This document shows, in pieces, positions 48,967-59,213 of a DNA stretch of 64,000 bases; position 1 is the stretch's first letter, and each line of letters opens with the position of its first letter. The DNA lies in assembly GCA_963820315.1 (NCBI GenBank), contig CAWFZK010000030.1:1-64000 (forward strand), read 5' to 3'. A model generated the notes under the pieces. That model searched no databases, was not told the DNA's origin, and was given only the letters and a program-made list of their open reading frames with translations. A program made the translations under genes and the position numbers. This DNA is from JACVRW01 sp963820315. Its GTDB lineage: Bacteria; Actinomycetota; Thermoleophilia; Solirubrobacterales; Thermoleophilaceae.

Positions 48967-51588
48967 TCAGGGGTTCGAGGAGGCCCTGATGGCGCTCTGG
49001 GCGGCCGCGACCCGCGCGACGGGCACGCGGTAGGGCGAGCAGCTCACGTAGTCGAGGCCGGCGATCTGGAAGAAGGCGATCGAGTCGGGGTCGCCGCCAT
49101 GCTCGCCGCAGATCCCGAGCTTCAGGTCTGGCTTCGCCTCGCGCCCGACCCAGGCCGCGAGGCGCACGAGCCAGCCCACACCCGGGGTGTCGATCGTCTC
49201 GAACGGGCTGCGCTCGACGATCTTCTCCTCGATGTAGCGCGCGAGCATCGCCCCACCCACGTCGTCGCGCGAGAAGCCGAGCGCGGTCTGAGTCAGGTCG
49301 TTCGTGCCGAAGGAGAAGAAATCGGCCCGCTCCGCGATCCGGTCCGCGACGAAGCAGGCACGCGGGAGCTCGATCATCGTCCCGAGCAGCAGCTCCACGT
49401 CCTCGGCCCCCTCCTCCTCGATCACCCTGTCGACGAGCTCGCGCATCAGGTCGAGCTCCTGCTCGTAGGCGACAAGCGGGATCATCACCTCGAGTTCGGG
49501 TCGCTCGTCGATCGCGACGGCGGCCTGCACGATCGCGCGCACCTGCATCTCGTAGATCTCGGGATGGAGGATGGCGAGCCGGACGCCGCGCGTGCCCAGC
49601 ATCGGATTGGTCTCCGCCAGCTCGTGGACGCGCTTGAGCGTGCCCTCGAGCTCCTCGAGCTCGGCGCTCTCCTCGATTCGGGCGCGCTCGACCTCCTTCG
49701 CGAGCTCCTCGGCATTCGGGATGAACTCGTGGAGCGGCGGGTCGAGCAGCCGGATCGTGACCGGCTGGCCGCGCATCGCGTCGAACAGCTCCTTGAAGTG
49801 CTCGCGCTGCAGCTCGAGCAGCTTGTCGAGCGCCTTGCCACGCTCCTCGTCGGTCTCGGCCATGATCATCGCCTGCATCACGGCCTGGTTGTCGGTGCCG
49901 AGGAAGATGTGCTCCGAGCGGCACAGGCCTATGCCCTCGGCGCCGAACTCGCGCGCCTTCGTCGCGTCCTCGGCCGTGTCGGCGTTCGTGCGCACGCCGA
50001 GGCTGCGCAGCTCGTCCGCCCACTCGAGGACGGTCTCGAACTCGCCGCTCACCTCGGGATCCTCGAGCGGAACCTCGTCGGCTGTGACGACACCGGTGCT
50101 GCCGTCGATCGCTATCCGGTCACCCTCCGACAGCTCGGTGTCGCCGACGCGCAGCTTCTTCTGTTTGAGGTCGATGTCGAGCTCGCCCGCGCCCGCCACG
50201 CACGGCTTGCCCATCCCGCGCGCGACCAGGGCCGCGTGGCTCGCCTTGCCGCCCTTGCTCGTGAGAATGCCCTTCGCGGCATGGAAGCCGTGGACGTCGT
50301 CCGCCTCGGTGAAGGGCCGGACGAGGATCACCTCGCGGCCGTCCTTGCCGGCCGCGACGGCGTCGTCCGCCGTGAACACGATCTCCCCCGAGGCCGCGCC
50401 CGGCGAGGCGCCCACTCCCTTCGTGAGCGTCTCGAAGTCTGCGTCGCGGGCGAACGCCGGATGGAGCAGCGCATCGAGGCGCGCCGCCTCGATCGTCATC
50501 AGCGCCCCGTCCTTCTCGAGGAGCCCCTCCTCCACCGCGTCGACAGCGAAGCGCACGGCCGCCTGGGCGGGCCGCTTCGCGTTGCGCGTCTGGAGCATGT
50601 AGAGGGTCCCCTCCTCCACGGTGAACTCCGTGTCCTGCATGTCCTTGTAGTGCTGCTCGAGCGTGCTCAGGATCTCCATCAGCTCCGCGTGGGCCTCCGG
50701 CATCAGCTCCTTCATCTCGGAGATGTCGTGCGGGGTGCGCACCCCCGACACGACGTCCTCGCCCTGGGCGTTGACGAGGAAATCGCCCGACGGCTCGGGC
50801 GCACCCGTGATCTCGTCGCGCGAGAAGGCGACGCCCGAGCACGACTTCTCGCCGCGGTTGCCGAACACCATCTGCTGGACGTTCACCGCGGTGCCCCAGG
50901 TGTCCGGAATGCGGTTGATGCGCCGGTACTCGACCGCGCGTGGCCCGGTCCACGAGTCGAAGACCGCGCGGATCGCCTCGAGCAGCTGGTCGCGCGGCTC
51001 CTGCGGGAACTCGTCCTCGTAGGCCTCCTTGAAGCCCTCGGTGAGCGCCCTCAGGTCGTCGACCGAGAGCTCCGTGTCCTCCTCGACGCCGGCCTTCTTC
51101 TTGCGCTCCTCGATCAGCTCCTCGAAGCGCTCGCCCGGGATGCCGCGGCAGACGTTCCCGAACATCTGCACGAAGCGGCGATATGAGTCCCAGGCGAAGC
51201 GGTCTCCGCCAAGGCCCTCGACAGACTCGTCGCCCAAGCCGAGGTTGAGGACGGTATCGAGCATCCCCGGCATCGACTCGCGCGCGCCCGAGCGCACCGA
51301 GACGAGGAGCGGGTCGCGTGCATCGCCGAGCTTCTTGCCGGCCTGCTCCTCGAGCCGCCCGAGCGCGTCATCGACCTGCTCCTCGAGACCGTCCGGGAGC
51401 TCGCCGTCCGCCTCCATGTAGGCGACGCAGGCCTCGGTCGTGATCGTGAACCCGGCAGGCACCCGCTCGGCCCCGAGCACGCGCGTCATCTCCGCCACGT
51501 TGGCGCCCTTGCCGCCGAGGAGCTCGCGCATGTCCTTCGAGCCCTCGGTGAAGTCGTAGACGAGCTGGGTGTCTGCGGCGACGCTCAT
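48967..51588 (-). CDS. ppdK: Pyruvate, phosphate dikinase
   Basis: This 873-residue enzyme interconverts pyruvate + ATP + phosphate and PEP + AMP + PPi. The ATG at 51588 begins MSVAADTQLVYDFTEG followed by LLGGKGANVAEMTRVLG; the longer frame to 52116 runs antisense through recO and is rejected. Motifs: SVRSGARESMPGMLDTVLNL (ATP-grasp), phosphohistidine TSKGGKASHAALVARGMGK, PEP domain GLCRSEHIFL and catalytic Cys in GICGEHGGDP. All are intact. recO lies 17 bases upstream on the same strand. Confidence 0.97.
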   Translation of the reverse strand: MSVAADTQLVYDFTEGSKDMRELLGGKGANVAEMTRVLGAERVPAGFTITTEACVAYMEADGELPDGLEEQVDDALGRLEEQAGKKLGDARDPLLVSVRSGARESMPGMLDTVLNLGLGDESVEGLGGDRFAWDSYRRFVQMFGNVCRGIPGERFEELIEERKKKAGVEEDTELSVDDLRALTEGFKEAYEDEFPQEPRDQLLEAIRAVFDSWTGPRAVEYRRINRIPDTWGTAVNVQQMVFGNRGEKSCSGVAFSRDEITGAPEPSGDFLVNAQGEDVVSGVRTPHDISEMKELMPEAHAELMEILSTLEQHYKDMQDTEFTVEEGTLYMLQTRNAKRPAQAAVRFAVDAVEEGLLEKDGALMTIEAARLDALLHPAFARDADFETLTKGVGASPGAASGEIVFTADDAVAAGKDGREVILVRPFTEADDVHGFHAAKGILTSKGGKASHAALVARGMGKPCVAGAGELDIDLKQKKLRVGDTELSEGDRIAIDGSTGVVTADEVPLEDPEVSGEFETVLEWADELRSLGVRTNADTAEDATKAREFGAEGIGLCRSEHIFLGTDNQAVMQAMIMAETDEERGKALDKLLELQREHFKELFDAMRGQPVTIRLLDPPLHEFIPNAEELAKEVERARIEESAELEELEGTLKRVHELAETNPMLGTRGVRLAILHPEIYEMQVRAIVQAAVAIDERPELEVMIPLVAYEQELDLMRELVDRVIEEEGAEDVELLLGTMIELPRACFVADRIAERADFFSFGTNDLTQTALGFSRDDVGGAMLARYIEEKIVERSPFETIDTPGVGWLVRLAAWVGREAKPDLKLGICGEHGGDPDSIAFFQIAGLDYVSCSPYRVPVARVAAAQSAIRASSNP

Positions 51589-51605
51589 CGCCCGGACTGT
51601 ATTCC

Positions 51606-52322
51606 CTAGGCGACGCGCCTCAACCGTACGTGTGCATGGTGCTCGAGCGTTTCCGCGACCGCCCGGTCGGCCTGGGCGAGTGCCCGCTCCGAGGCATCCG
51701 GCGCCTCCGCCAGCGGGCGCGCGAGCGCCTCGACGAGGAAGCGGTGGGCGTCCTCGCCTAGCGGGAAGGAGCCCGCCTCGCAGCCCGCGCACACGACCCC
51801 GCCTTCGCTCGGCGAGAAGCCGCCGAGATGCTCGGCGTCCCCACACGTCGCGCATGAGGCGAGCTCGGGAGCGAAGCCGGCGGCGAGCAGCAGCTTGAGC
51901 CGGAAGGCGAGCGCCTGAGAGCGGCAGGCGCGCGCCGGATCGGCGTCCAGCAGCGCGAGCTCGTTGCAGAGCAGGTTGTAGGCGGGCAGGTTGGGCTCGT
52001 TCGAGTCGAGCAGCCGCAGCACCGCCTCGCACGCCTGCGTGGCGCGTTCGAGCGACTCTCGGTGCTCGCGCAGCGCCCGGTGGGCGTGCACAGTGTCGGC
52101 CTGGCTGATCGTGCAAAGCTCACTGCGACCCTGGTGCAGGACGAGCTGCACGCGGCTGAGCGGCTCGAGCCGCCCGCCGAGGCGCGACTTCACGCGCCGC
52201 ACGCCCTTCGCAACCGCGCCGACGCGCCCGTGATCGGCGGTGTAGAGGTGCAGCACGCGGTCCGCCTCGCCGAAGCGAATCGAGCGCAGCACCACCGCTT
52301 CGGTCTTGAAGGACCCGGGCAC
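51606..52322 (-). CDS. recO: DNA repair protein RecO
   Basis: A 238-residue protein with a GTG start, helping RecA load onto single-stranded DNA with RecR. The OB-fold start TEAVVLRSIRFGEADRVLHL, KGVRRVKSRLGGRLEPLSRV, helical middle and a zinc site (CATCGD, CAGC) are typical. It is divergent from the glutaredoxin gene with only 19 bases between starts. Confidence 0.93.
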   Translation of the reverse strand: MPGSFKTEAVVLRSIRFGEADRVLHLYTADHGRVGAVAKGVRRVKSRLGGRLEPLSRVQLVLHQGRSELCTISQADTVHAHRALREHRESLERATQACEAVLRLLDSNEPNLPAYNLLCNELALLDADPARACRSQALAFRLKLLLAAGFAPELASCATCGDAEHLGGFSPSEGGVVCAGCEAGSFPLGEDAHRFLVEALARPLAEAPDASERALAQADRAVAETLEHHAHVRLRRVA

Positions 52323-52341
52323 GACCTAGACTCTGAATCCG

Positions 52342-52605
52342 ATGTCGGACGCGAACGGGGTAGTTCTCTACACCACGGACCCCTGCGGCTTCTGCCGCCA
52401 GGCGAAGACCCTGCTGCAGGCCCGCGGGGTCGATTACAGCGAGATCAACCTCGCCAAGGACCCCGAGGGCCGCGCCGCGCTCGTGGCCCTCACGGGCCAG
52501 ATGACCTTCCCGCAGATCGTGGTCGGAAAGCGCGCCATCGGCGGCTTCCGCGAGCTGCTCGAGGCCGATCGTGCCGGCAGCCTCGACGTGCTGCTCGCAG
52601 CCTGA
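52342..52605 (+). CDS. Glutaredoxin-like protein
   Basis: An 87-residue thioredoxin-fold protein. Active site TDPCGFCRQAK (Cys15, Cys18), cis-proline TFPQIVVG and the GGFREL motif are glutaredoxin-like. In actinobacteria such proteins often use mycothiol (mycoredoxin), but the sequence alone does not decide this. The stop is followed after one base by the next gene's ATG. Confidence 0.9.
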   Translation: MSDANGVVLYTTDPCGFCRQAKTLLQARGVDYSEINLAKDPEGRAALVALTGQMTFPQIVVGKRAIGGFRELLEADRAGSLDVLLAA

Positions 52606-52606
52606 G

Positions 52607-53308
52607 ATGCCGGTCCCCCGGACCGCTCGCCTCGGTGATCGCGAGATCACCCGCATCGGACTCGGCACGAACCGGCTCACGGATACGCCCGAGAACCTCG
52701 ACTTCCTCGAGCAGGCCGTCCTGACCGGACTCGACTTCATCGACACCGCCCATCTGTACACGGGCGGCGCGAGCGAGCGGGCCGTCGGGACGGCGCTCGC
52801 GCCCTTCCCCGATGACCTGACCGTCGCCACCAAGGTCGGCTACCACCCCGGCAGCGGCCGGCCCGAGACGCTGCGGGCCGAGCTCGAGGAGAGCTTCGAG
52901 CGCCTGAGCGCGGAGACGATCCCGCTCGTCTACCTCCACCGGGTGCATCCGGACGTGCCGCTCGAGGAGTCGCTCGCCGTGCTGCGCGAGTACCGCGACG
53001 ACGGGCGAATCGAGCACGTCGGCGTGTCCGACCTCGGCGTGGATCAGATCGAGCGCGCGCGCTCCGCGGTCCCGATCGCGGCCGTCCAGAACGAGTACAA
53101 CCTCGCGGAGCGCAAGTACGAGGACGTGGTCGACTACTGCGAGCGCGAGGGGATCATGTTCGTCCCGTACTACCCCCTGCACGGCCCGGGGAGCACGCCT
53201 GAAAAGCTCGCCTGGCTCCTGAAGCGCTCGCCCTGCATCGTCCCGATCCCGGGAACGCTCTCGGTCGACCATCTGAAGAGCAACCTCGCCGCGCTCGACG
53301 TGGGCTAG
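52607..53308 (+). CDS. Aldo/keto reductase family protein
   Basis: A 233-residue TIM-barrel oxidoreductase, shorter than the usual 270-330. The ATG at 52607 begins MPVPRTARLGDREITRIGLG. Catalytic Tyr (DFIDTAHLYTGGASERAVG), Lys (VATKVGYHPGSG) and His (VYLHRVHPD) are visible, then AAVQNEYNLAERKYEDVVDY and IVPIPGTLSVDHL. Substrate unknown. It starts one base after the glutaredoxin stop. It ends on the CTAG shared with mutM. Confidence 0.9.
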   Translation: MPVPRTARLGDREITRIGLGTNRLTDTPENLDFLEQAVLTGLDFIDTAHLYTGGASERAVGTALAPFPDDLTVATKVGYHPGSGRPETLRAELEESFERLSAETIPLVYLHRVHPDVPLEESLAVLREYRDDGRIEHVGVSDLGVDQIERARSAVPIAAVQNEYNLAERKYEDVVDYCEREGIMFVPYYPLHGPGSTPEKLAWLLKRSPCIVPIPGTLSVDHLKSNLAALDVG

Positions 53309-54177
53309 GCCCGCGCTCGCGGCCTGCGTGGCGCCCGCTGGCAATTCGGGCAGATGTAGGTGCCGCGCCCGGCCGCTCGCATCTTGCGGATCGGGGTGCC
53401 GCAGCGCGGGCACGGCTCGCCCTCGCGGGTGTGGACGAGGAAGCGGTCCTGGAAGCTGCCGCGCGCGCCGTCGACGTGCCGGTAGTCGTCGATCGAGGCG
53501 CCCTTCGCGTCGATGCCCTGCTCGAGCGTCTCGACGACGGCGTCCCGGAGCGCCTCGATCTGCGGGCGTCGCAGCATGCCGACCGGCCGCAGCGGGTGGA
53601 TGCGTGCGCGGAAGAGCGCCTCGTCCGCGTAGATGTTGCCGACGCCCGCGACGCGCTCCTGGTTCAGCAGGAAGGCCTTGACCGGCTGCTTGCGCCCGCG
53701 CGCCTGGGCGCGCAGCGCCTCGGCCGTGAAGTCCGGGCTGAGCGGCTCGACGCCGAGCCGCGAGGCGAAGTACTCGGAGAGCGCGTCGCTCCCGAGCAGC
53801 ACGTCGCCCGTTCCGAAGCGGCGCACGTCCACGAACAGCAACCGCTCAGCGGGCCGCCCGCGCTTGCGGCCGAGCTCGAAGCGCACGCGCAGGTGGGGTC
53901 GCCCCGGCTCGTCCTCCGCGACCGGCACCAGCAGCAGGTTGCCGGTCATGCGCAGGTGCATCGCCAGGTGAATGTCGTCGTCGGTCGACATCACGAGGTA
54001 CTTGCCGCGCCGCCACAGCCGCTCGATGCGCCGGCCGCCGAGGGCGTCATCGATGGCCTCGGGCGGGGCCGGCTCGCACCAACGCGGATCGAGAACCTGC
54101 ACGCGCTCGAGCCGCCGGCCCTCGAGCGCCGGCGCGAGCTGGCGGCGGATCGTCTCGACCTCGGGAAGCTCTGGCAC
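53305..54177 (-). CDS. mutM: Formamidopyrimidine-DNA glycosylase
   Basis: MutM removes oxidised purines such as 8-oxoguanine. The GTG at 54177 gives a mature PELPEVETIRRQ N-terminus with the catalytic Pro2 and Glu3; a longer start at 54228 would destroy this. 290 residues. Other features: RRGKYLVMSTDDDIHLAMHL with the conserved Lys, the helix-two-turn-helix AGVGNIYADEALFRARIHP and a zinc finger CPRCGTPIRKMRAAGRGTYI with CPNC. No further DNA-repair partner is adjacent. Confidence 0.97.
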   Translation of the reverse strand: MPELPEVETIRRQLAPALEGRRLERVQVLDPRWCEPAPPEAIDDALGGRRIERLWRRGKYLVMSTDDDIHLAMHLRMTGNLLLVPVAEDEPGRPHLRVRFELGRKRGRPAERLLFVDVRRFGTGDVLLGSDALSEYFASRLGVEPLSPDFTAEALRAQARGRKQPVKAFLLNQERVAGVGNIYADEALFRARIHPLRPVGMLRRPQIEALRDAVVETLEQGIDAKGASIDDYRHVDGARGSFQDRFLVHTREGEPCPRCGTPIRKMRAAGRGTYICPNCQRAPRRPRARA

Positions 54178-54187
54178 GCCTCCGGTT

Positions 54188-54362
54188 CTAGCAGCCGGCC
54201 ACCGGGTGCCGGCCTGCGAACCCGGCAAGCGCCTCGGCCATCTCGGCCGGGCGCTCGACGTGGAGCAGGTGGGTCGCGCCCGGGAGCGTGAAGGGCTCGG
54301 CGTTCGGCAGCCACTCGAGCGCCAGTTGCGCTCGCCAGAGCTCCGAACAAGCCGGAGGCCGT
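54188..54362 (-). pseudogene. Alpha/beta hydrolase C-terminal remnant
   Basis: Reading leftward from the xerD stop, one frame encodes ELWRAQLALEWLPNAEPFTL, PGATHLLHVERPAEMAEALA and GFAGRHPVAGC before a TAG at 54188. The catalytic His neighbourhood (GATHLLHVERP) is that of alpha/beta hydrolases. About 55 residues remain of a ~270-residue protein; the nucleophile and Asp parts are missing. It seems a deletion scar between mutM and xerD. Confidence 0.6.
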
Positions 54363-55304
54363 CTACAGGGTCGCGCGCGGGTGCGCCCGGAAGTAGACGT
54401 CCTTCAGGCGCTCGCTCGACAGATGCGTGTAGAGCTGGGTGGTCGCGACGTCCGCGTGGCCGAGCATCTCCTGCACCGAGCGGAGATCGCAGCCGCCCGC
54501 GAGCAGGTGGGTGGCGAAGGTGTGGCGCAGCGTGTGCGGGCTCATGCGGTCGCCGAGGCCGGCGGTGACCGCGTGCCGGCGGACGATCTTGTAGAGGCCC
54601 TGGCGGGTGAGCGCGCCGCCGCGGAAGTTGACGAAGAGGTGCGGCTCGGGCGAGCCCTTGACGAGCCCGGGCCGGCCCCGTTCGAGGTAGATCCGCAGCG
54701 CCCCGAGCGCCGCCTGGCCGATCGGCACGAGCCGCTCCTTGGAGCCCTTGCCGCGGGCGCGCAGCACACGGTCCTCGAGGTCGACGTCAGCCAGCTCTAG
54801 CCCAGTCGCCTCGGAGGCGCGCAGGCCACACGCGTACATCAGCTCGAGCAGCGCCCGGTCGCGGAGCGCCGCCGGCTCGGTGCCGCGCGGCTGCGCGAGC
54901 AGCCGCTCGATCTCGCCGCGGGTGAGAACCTGAGGCAGCTTGCGGGCGCGGCGCGGACCGCTCAGCGTGGCGGTGGGATCCGACTCGCGCAGGCCGTCGC
55001 GGCGCAGGTGGCGATAGAAGGAACGCAGGCAGGCCGACTTGCGGTGGATCGTCGCGGGCGACGCGGGCGGGCGCTCATCGTCGCCACGCGCCAGCTGCTC
55101 GAGGAAGTCGGCCACGTCGCCGGGGCCCGCATCGATGGCCGACACTCCGCGGGCCTCGAGGAAGCGGCCGAACTGGAGCAGATCGCTGCGGTAGGCCTCG
55201 AGCGTGTTGCGCGAGAGCCCGCGCTCGAACTCGAGGTAGGCGAGGAAGTCGAGCAGCAGGTGCTCGAAGCGCTGCTCGGCGGCGTGCTGCTCGACGGTGG
55301 CCAT
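54363..55304 (-). CDS. xerD: Tyrosine recombinase XerD-like
   Basis: A 313-residue chromosome-dimer resolution recombinase. N-terminal SAM-like domain: LAYLEFERGLSRNTLEAYRS. Catalytic set complete: Arg162 (GLRASE), Lys186 (RGKGSKER), His257 and Arg260 (SPHTLRHTFATH), His283 (LGHADVATTQ) and Tyr292 (LYTH). Being in the conserved pyrG-Nudix-xerD block, it is a core Xer protein and not a phage integrase. Confidence 0.94.
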   Translation of the reverse strand: MATVEQHAAEQRFEHLLLDFLAYLEFERGLSRNTLEAYRSDLLQFGRFLEARGVSAIDAGPGDVADFLEQLARGDDERPPASPATIHRKSACLRSFYRHLRRDGLRESDPTATLSGPRRARKLPQVLTRGEIERLLAQPRGTEPAALRDRALLELMYACGLRASEATGLELADVDLEDRVLRARGKGSKERLVPIGQAALGALRIYLERGRPGLVKGSPEPHLFVNFRGGALTRQGLYKIVRRHAVTAGLGDRMSPHTLRHTFATHLLAGGCDLRSVQEMLGHADVATTQLYTHLSSERLKDVYFRAHPRATL

Positions 55305-55358
55305 CAGTAGACCGGTTCGGCCGCCGTGCCCCCATCCCTTGAAGCTGCAACGGGAGCG

Positions 55359-55883
55359 TCAGCGCAGGTAGGCCCGGAACCAGAGCAGGCCGGCGAGCGT
55401 CTTGGCGTCGCGGCACTCGCGAATCAGGTCGTCGAGCTCCTCGAGCGGCGCCTCGACAACCTCGATGCGCTCGTTCTCGCCCGGGTCGGCGCGCTCGTCG
55501 TAGAGGTCCGTGGCCCGGAACAGCGTGCATTCCTCGTCCGCGAAGCCGGGTGACAGGTAGAAGCTCGTCAGGCGCTCCCAGCTGCGCGCGCCCTTGCCGA
55601 TCTCCTCGGCGAGCTCGCGCTTGGCCGTCTCGAGCGGGCCCTCGCCCTCCTCGTCGAGCTTGCCGGCCGGCAGCTCGAGGAGCGCCTCCTCCCCCACCGC
55701 CTCGCGCGGCTGGCGCACGAGGAAGATGCGCTCGTCGTCGTGCGCGACGATCGCCACCGAGCCCGGGTGCTCGACGATCTCGCGCTCGGCCTCCTCGCCG
55801 TCGTCGTAGCGGAAGCTGTCGACGCGGACGGTCGCGATCCGCCCCTCCCAGGCCGTCCGGCTGCCGATGCGCTCGAAGCTCAT
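55359..55883 (-). CDS. Nudix hydrolase, ADP-ribose pyrophosphatase type
   Basis: A 174-residue protein. The Nudix box reads GKLDEEGEGPLETAKREL followed by AEEIG, with one extra residue between the first Gly and Glu, as in other actinobacterial ADP-ribose pyrophosphatases. FLVRQPREAVGEEALLELPA precedes it, and YLSPGFADEECTLFRATDL is the typical following block. It probably splits ADP-ribose to AMP and ribose 5-phosphate. It overlaps the M20 peptidase stop by 4 bases. Confidence 0.92.
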   Translation of the reverse strand: MSFERIGSRTAWEGRIATVRVDSFRYDDGEEAEREIVEHPGSVAIVAHDDERIFLVRQPREAVGEEALLELPAGKLDEEGEGPLETAKRELAEEIGKGARSWERLTSFYLSPGFADEECTLFRATDLYDERADPGENERIEVVEAPLEELDDLIRECRDAKTLAGLLWFRAYLR

Positions 55884-57010
55884 CGCGCGGCCTGCGCGAC
55901 GATCGCGAGCGTCACGTCGAGCATCTTCTCGAGCGCGTCCTCGGTGACCGATTCGTCGGGCTGATGGTTGCGCTCGGTGCCGTTCGCGAGGTTCACCACC
56001 GACAGACCGGCACTGATCAGCGCGTTGGCGTCGCTGCCGCCGCCCGTCGTGATGTAGACGGGCTCGACCCCGCAGGCCTCGAGCGCCGCGGCGGCGGTCT
56101 CGACCGCCGGCGCCGTGCGCGTGAGGCGGTAGCCCCGGAAGAGCCGTTCGACCGACGTGTCGAGGTCGCAGTGCCCGTCGCTCGCCGCCTCGGCGCAGGC
56201 GTCGACGAGCTCGCTCACGACCTCGCCGGCACGCGCGTCGTCGAGGCTGCGCGCCTCGAGCTCGACCTCGCAGCGCTCGGCCACCACGTTCGCGGCGGTG
56301 CCGCCCTCGATGCGGCCGACGTTGGCGGTTGTCTCGGCGTCGATCCGGCCGATGCGCATGCGGGCGATGGCGGCCGCGGCAGCAGCGATCGCGTTGGCGC
56401 CGGCCTCGGGCCTGATGCCGGCGTGGGCGGCCTGACCGCGGAAGCTCGCGGCCAGGCGGTAGTAGGTCGGCGACGCCACGACGATCTCGCCGATCGGCGA
56501 GGCATGGTCGAAGACGAATCCGTAGTCGGCGCCGAGGCGCCCGCGGTCGAACGCCTTCGCGCCGCGCAGGGCGCGCTCCTCGGATGTCGTGAACAGCAGC
56601 TCCACGCCCGCCGGGCTGCCGTCCTTGGCGAGCCGGCGCGCGGCGCCCAGCACCGTCGCGACCGCGGCCTTGTTGTCCGCGCCGAGGATCGCCTCGTGGC
56701 GGTTCGTGAGGACGCCGTCGGCGCGCTGGACCTGCACCGGCCCCGCGAGCGGGACGGTGTCCATGTGGGCGCAGAGCAGCACCGTCGGGGCCTCCTCCGG
56801 GCCCGGCAGACGCGCGAGCAGGTTGCCGGCGCCCGCGCCCGTCTCATCGGCCGTGTCGTCCTCCTCGACCTCGAGCCCGAGCGCCCGCAGCTCCTCGCTG
56901 ACCGCGTCGGCCATCGCACGCTCGTCGCCGGACGGGCTCTCGATCTCGCAGAGCCGCACGAAGTCGGCGACTAGCCGCTCGCGCTCCTCGCTCGACGCCT
57001 CGACGATCAC
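55880..57010 (-). CDS. M20 family peptidase, PepT-like
   Basis: A 376-residue zinc peptidase from a GTG at 57010 (IVEASSEERERLVADFVRLC); a GTG at 57019 is possible. Metal-site motifs: LLCAHMDTVPLAGP, ILGADNKAAVATVLG and TSEERALRGAKAF, with the dimerisation domain around AHAGIRPEAGANAI and the final VNLANGTERNHQPDESV. It resembles tripeptidase T-like or deacylase enzymes. It is followed by the Nudix gene. Confidence 0.92.
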   Translation of the reverse strand: MIVEASSEERERLVADFVRLCEIESPSGDERAMADAVSEELRALGLEVEEDDTADETGAGAGNLLARLPGPEEAPTVLLCAHMDTVPLAGPVQVQRADGVLTNRHEAILGADNKAAVATVLGAARRLAKDGSPAGVELLFTTSEERALRGAKAFDRGRLGADYGFVFDHASPIGEIVVASPTYYRLAASFRGQAAHAGIRPEAGANAIAAAAAAIARMRIGRIDAETTANVGRIEGGTAANVVAERCEVELEARSLDDARAGEVVSELVDACAEAASDGHCDLDTSVERLFRGYRLTRTAPAVETAAAALEACGVEPVYITTGGGSDANALISAGLSVVNLANGTERNHQPDESVTEDALEKMLDVTLAIVAQAAR

Positions 57011-57055
57011 GCGCGACACGCTACACCGGGGCGGCCGGAGCGGAATACTCGCCGC

Positions 57056-57481
57056 ATGGATCCCGACGTCCTCGAGCGGATCCGCCGCTCGTACGCGATC
57101 TACAACGACGGCGGCGCCGTCCTGCGCGGCGACCACGACGACTTCTACGCCGCCCTCTTCAGCCCGGACGCGGAGCTGATCGTGCCGCAGATCTACCCCG
57201 ACATGGAGCCCGCGTACGTCGGGATCGAGGGCCTCAAGCGGCAGCGCATGCGCATGGACGAGATCTGGGAGGACCTGCGCTGGGAGCCCGAGCGCTTCAT
57301 CGAGGCCGGTGGGGCGCTCGTCGTGCTGCTGACCCTGTCGGGGATCTCGCGCCAGATGAAGGCACCCGTGAGCGCGCCGGTCGCGCACGTCTGGACGGTG
57401 CGCGAGGAGCGAGTCACGCGGCTCGAGGTCTTCCTCGACCGCGATGAGGCCTTTGCGGCGGCCGGGCTTCCGGCCGAATAG
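57056..57481 (+). CDS. SnoaL-like (NTF2-fold) protein
   Basis: A 141-residue protein. VLERIRRSYAIYNDGGAVLR opens the helix of the NTF2 fold; VGIEGLKRQRMRMDEIWEDL and HVWTVREERVTRLEVFLDRD are typical, and it ends AFAAAGLPAE, like the protein at 28330. It stands alone in the opposite direction between M20 and pyrG, so it interrupts an otherwise leftward block. No activity is assignable. Confidence 0.83.
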   Translation: MDPDVLERIRRSYAIYNDGGAVLRGDHDDFYAALFSPDAELIVPQIYPDMEPAYVGIEGLKRQRMRMDEIWEDLRWEPERFIEAGGALVVLLTLSGISRQMKAPVSAPVAHVWTVREERVTRLEVFLDRDEAFAAAGLPAE

Positions 57482-57496
57482 ACCTGGCTGCGGCCG

Positions 57497-59164
<1,668 letters not shown>

Positions 59165-59213
59165 CAACCTCTGGGGAAACGAGTGTACTCGTGTGCTCGG
59201 CGGATCGCCTGCA

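Noticed and set aside
48967..52116. N-terminally extended ppdK reading frame (1049 codons)
   Set aside because: The first 176 codons lie opposite to or inside recO in another frame and lack family similarity; the family start is at 51588.
54363..55304. Tyrosine recombinase as a mobile-element integrase
   Set aside because: Its place in the pyrG-M20-Nudix block and the XerD motifs indicate the chromosomal resolution recombinase.
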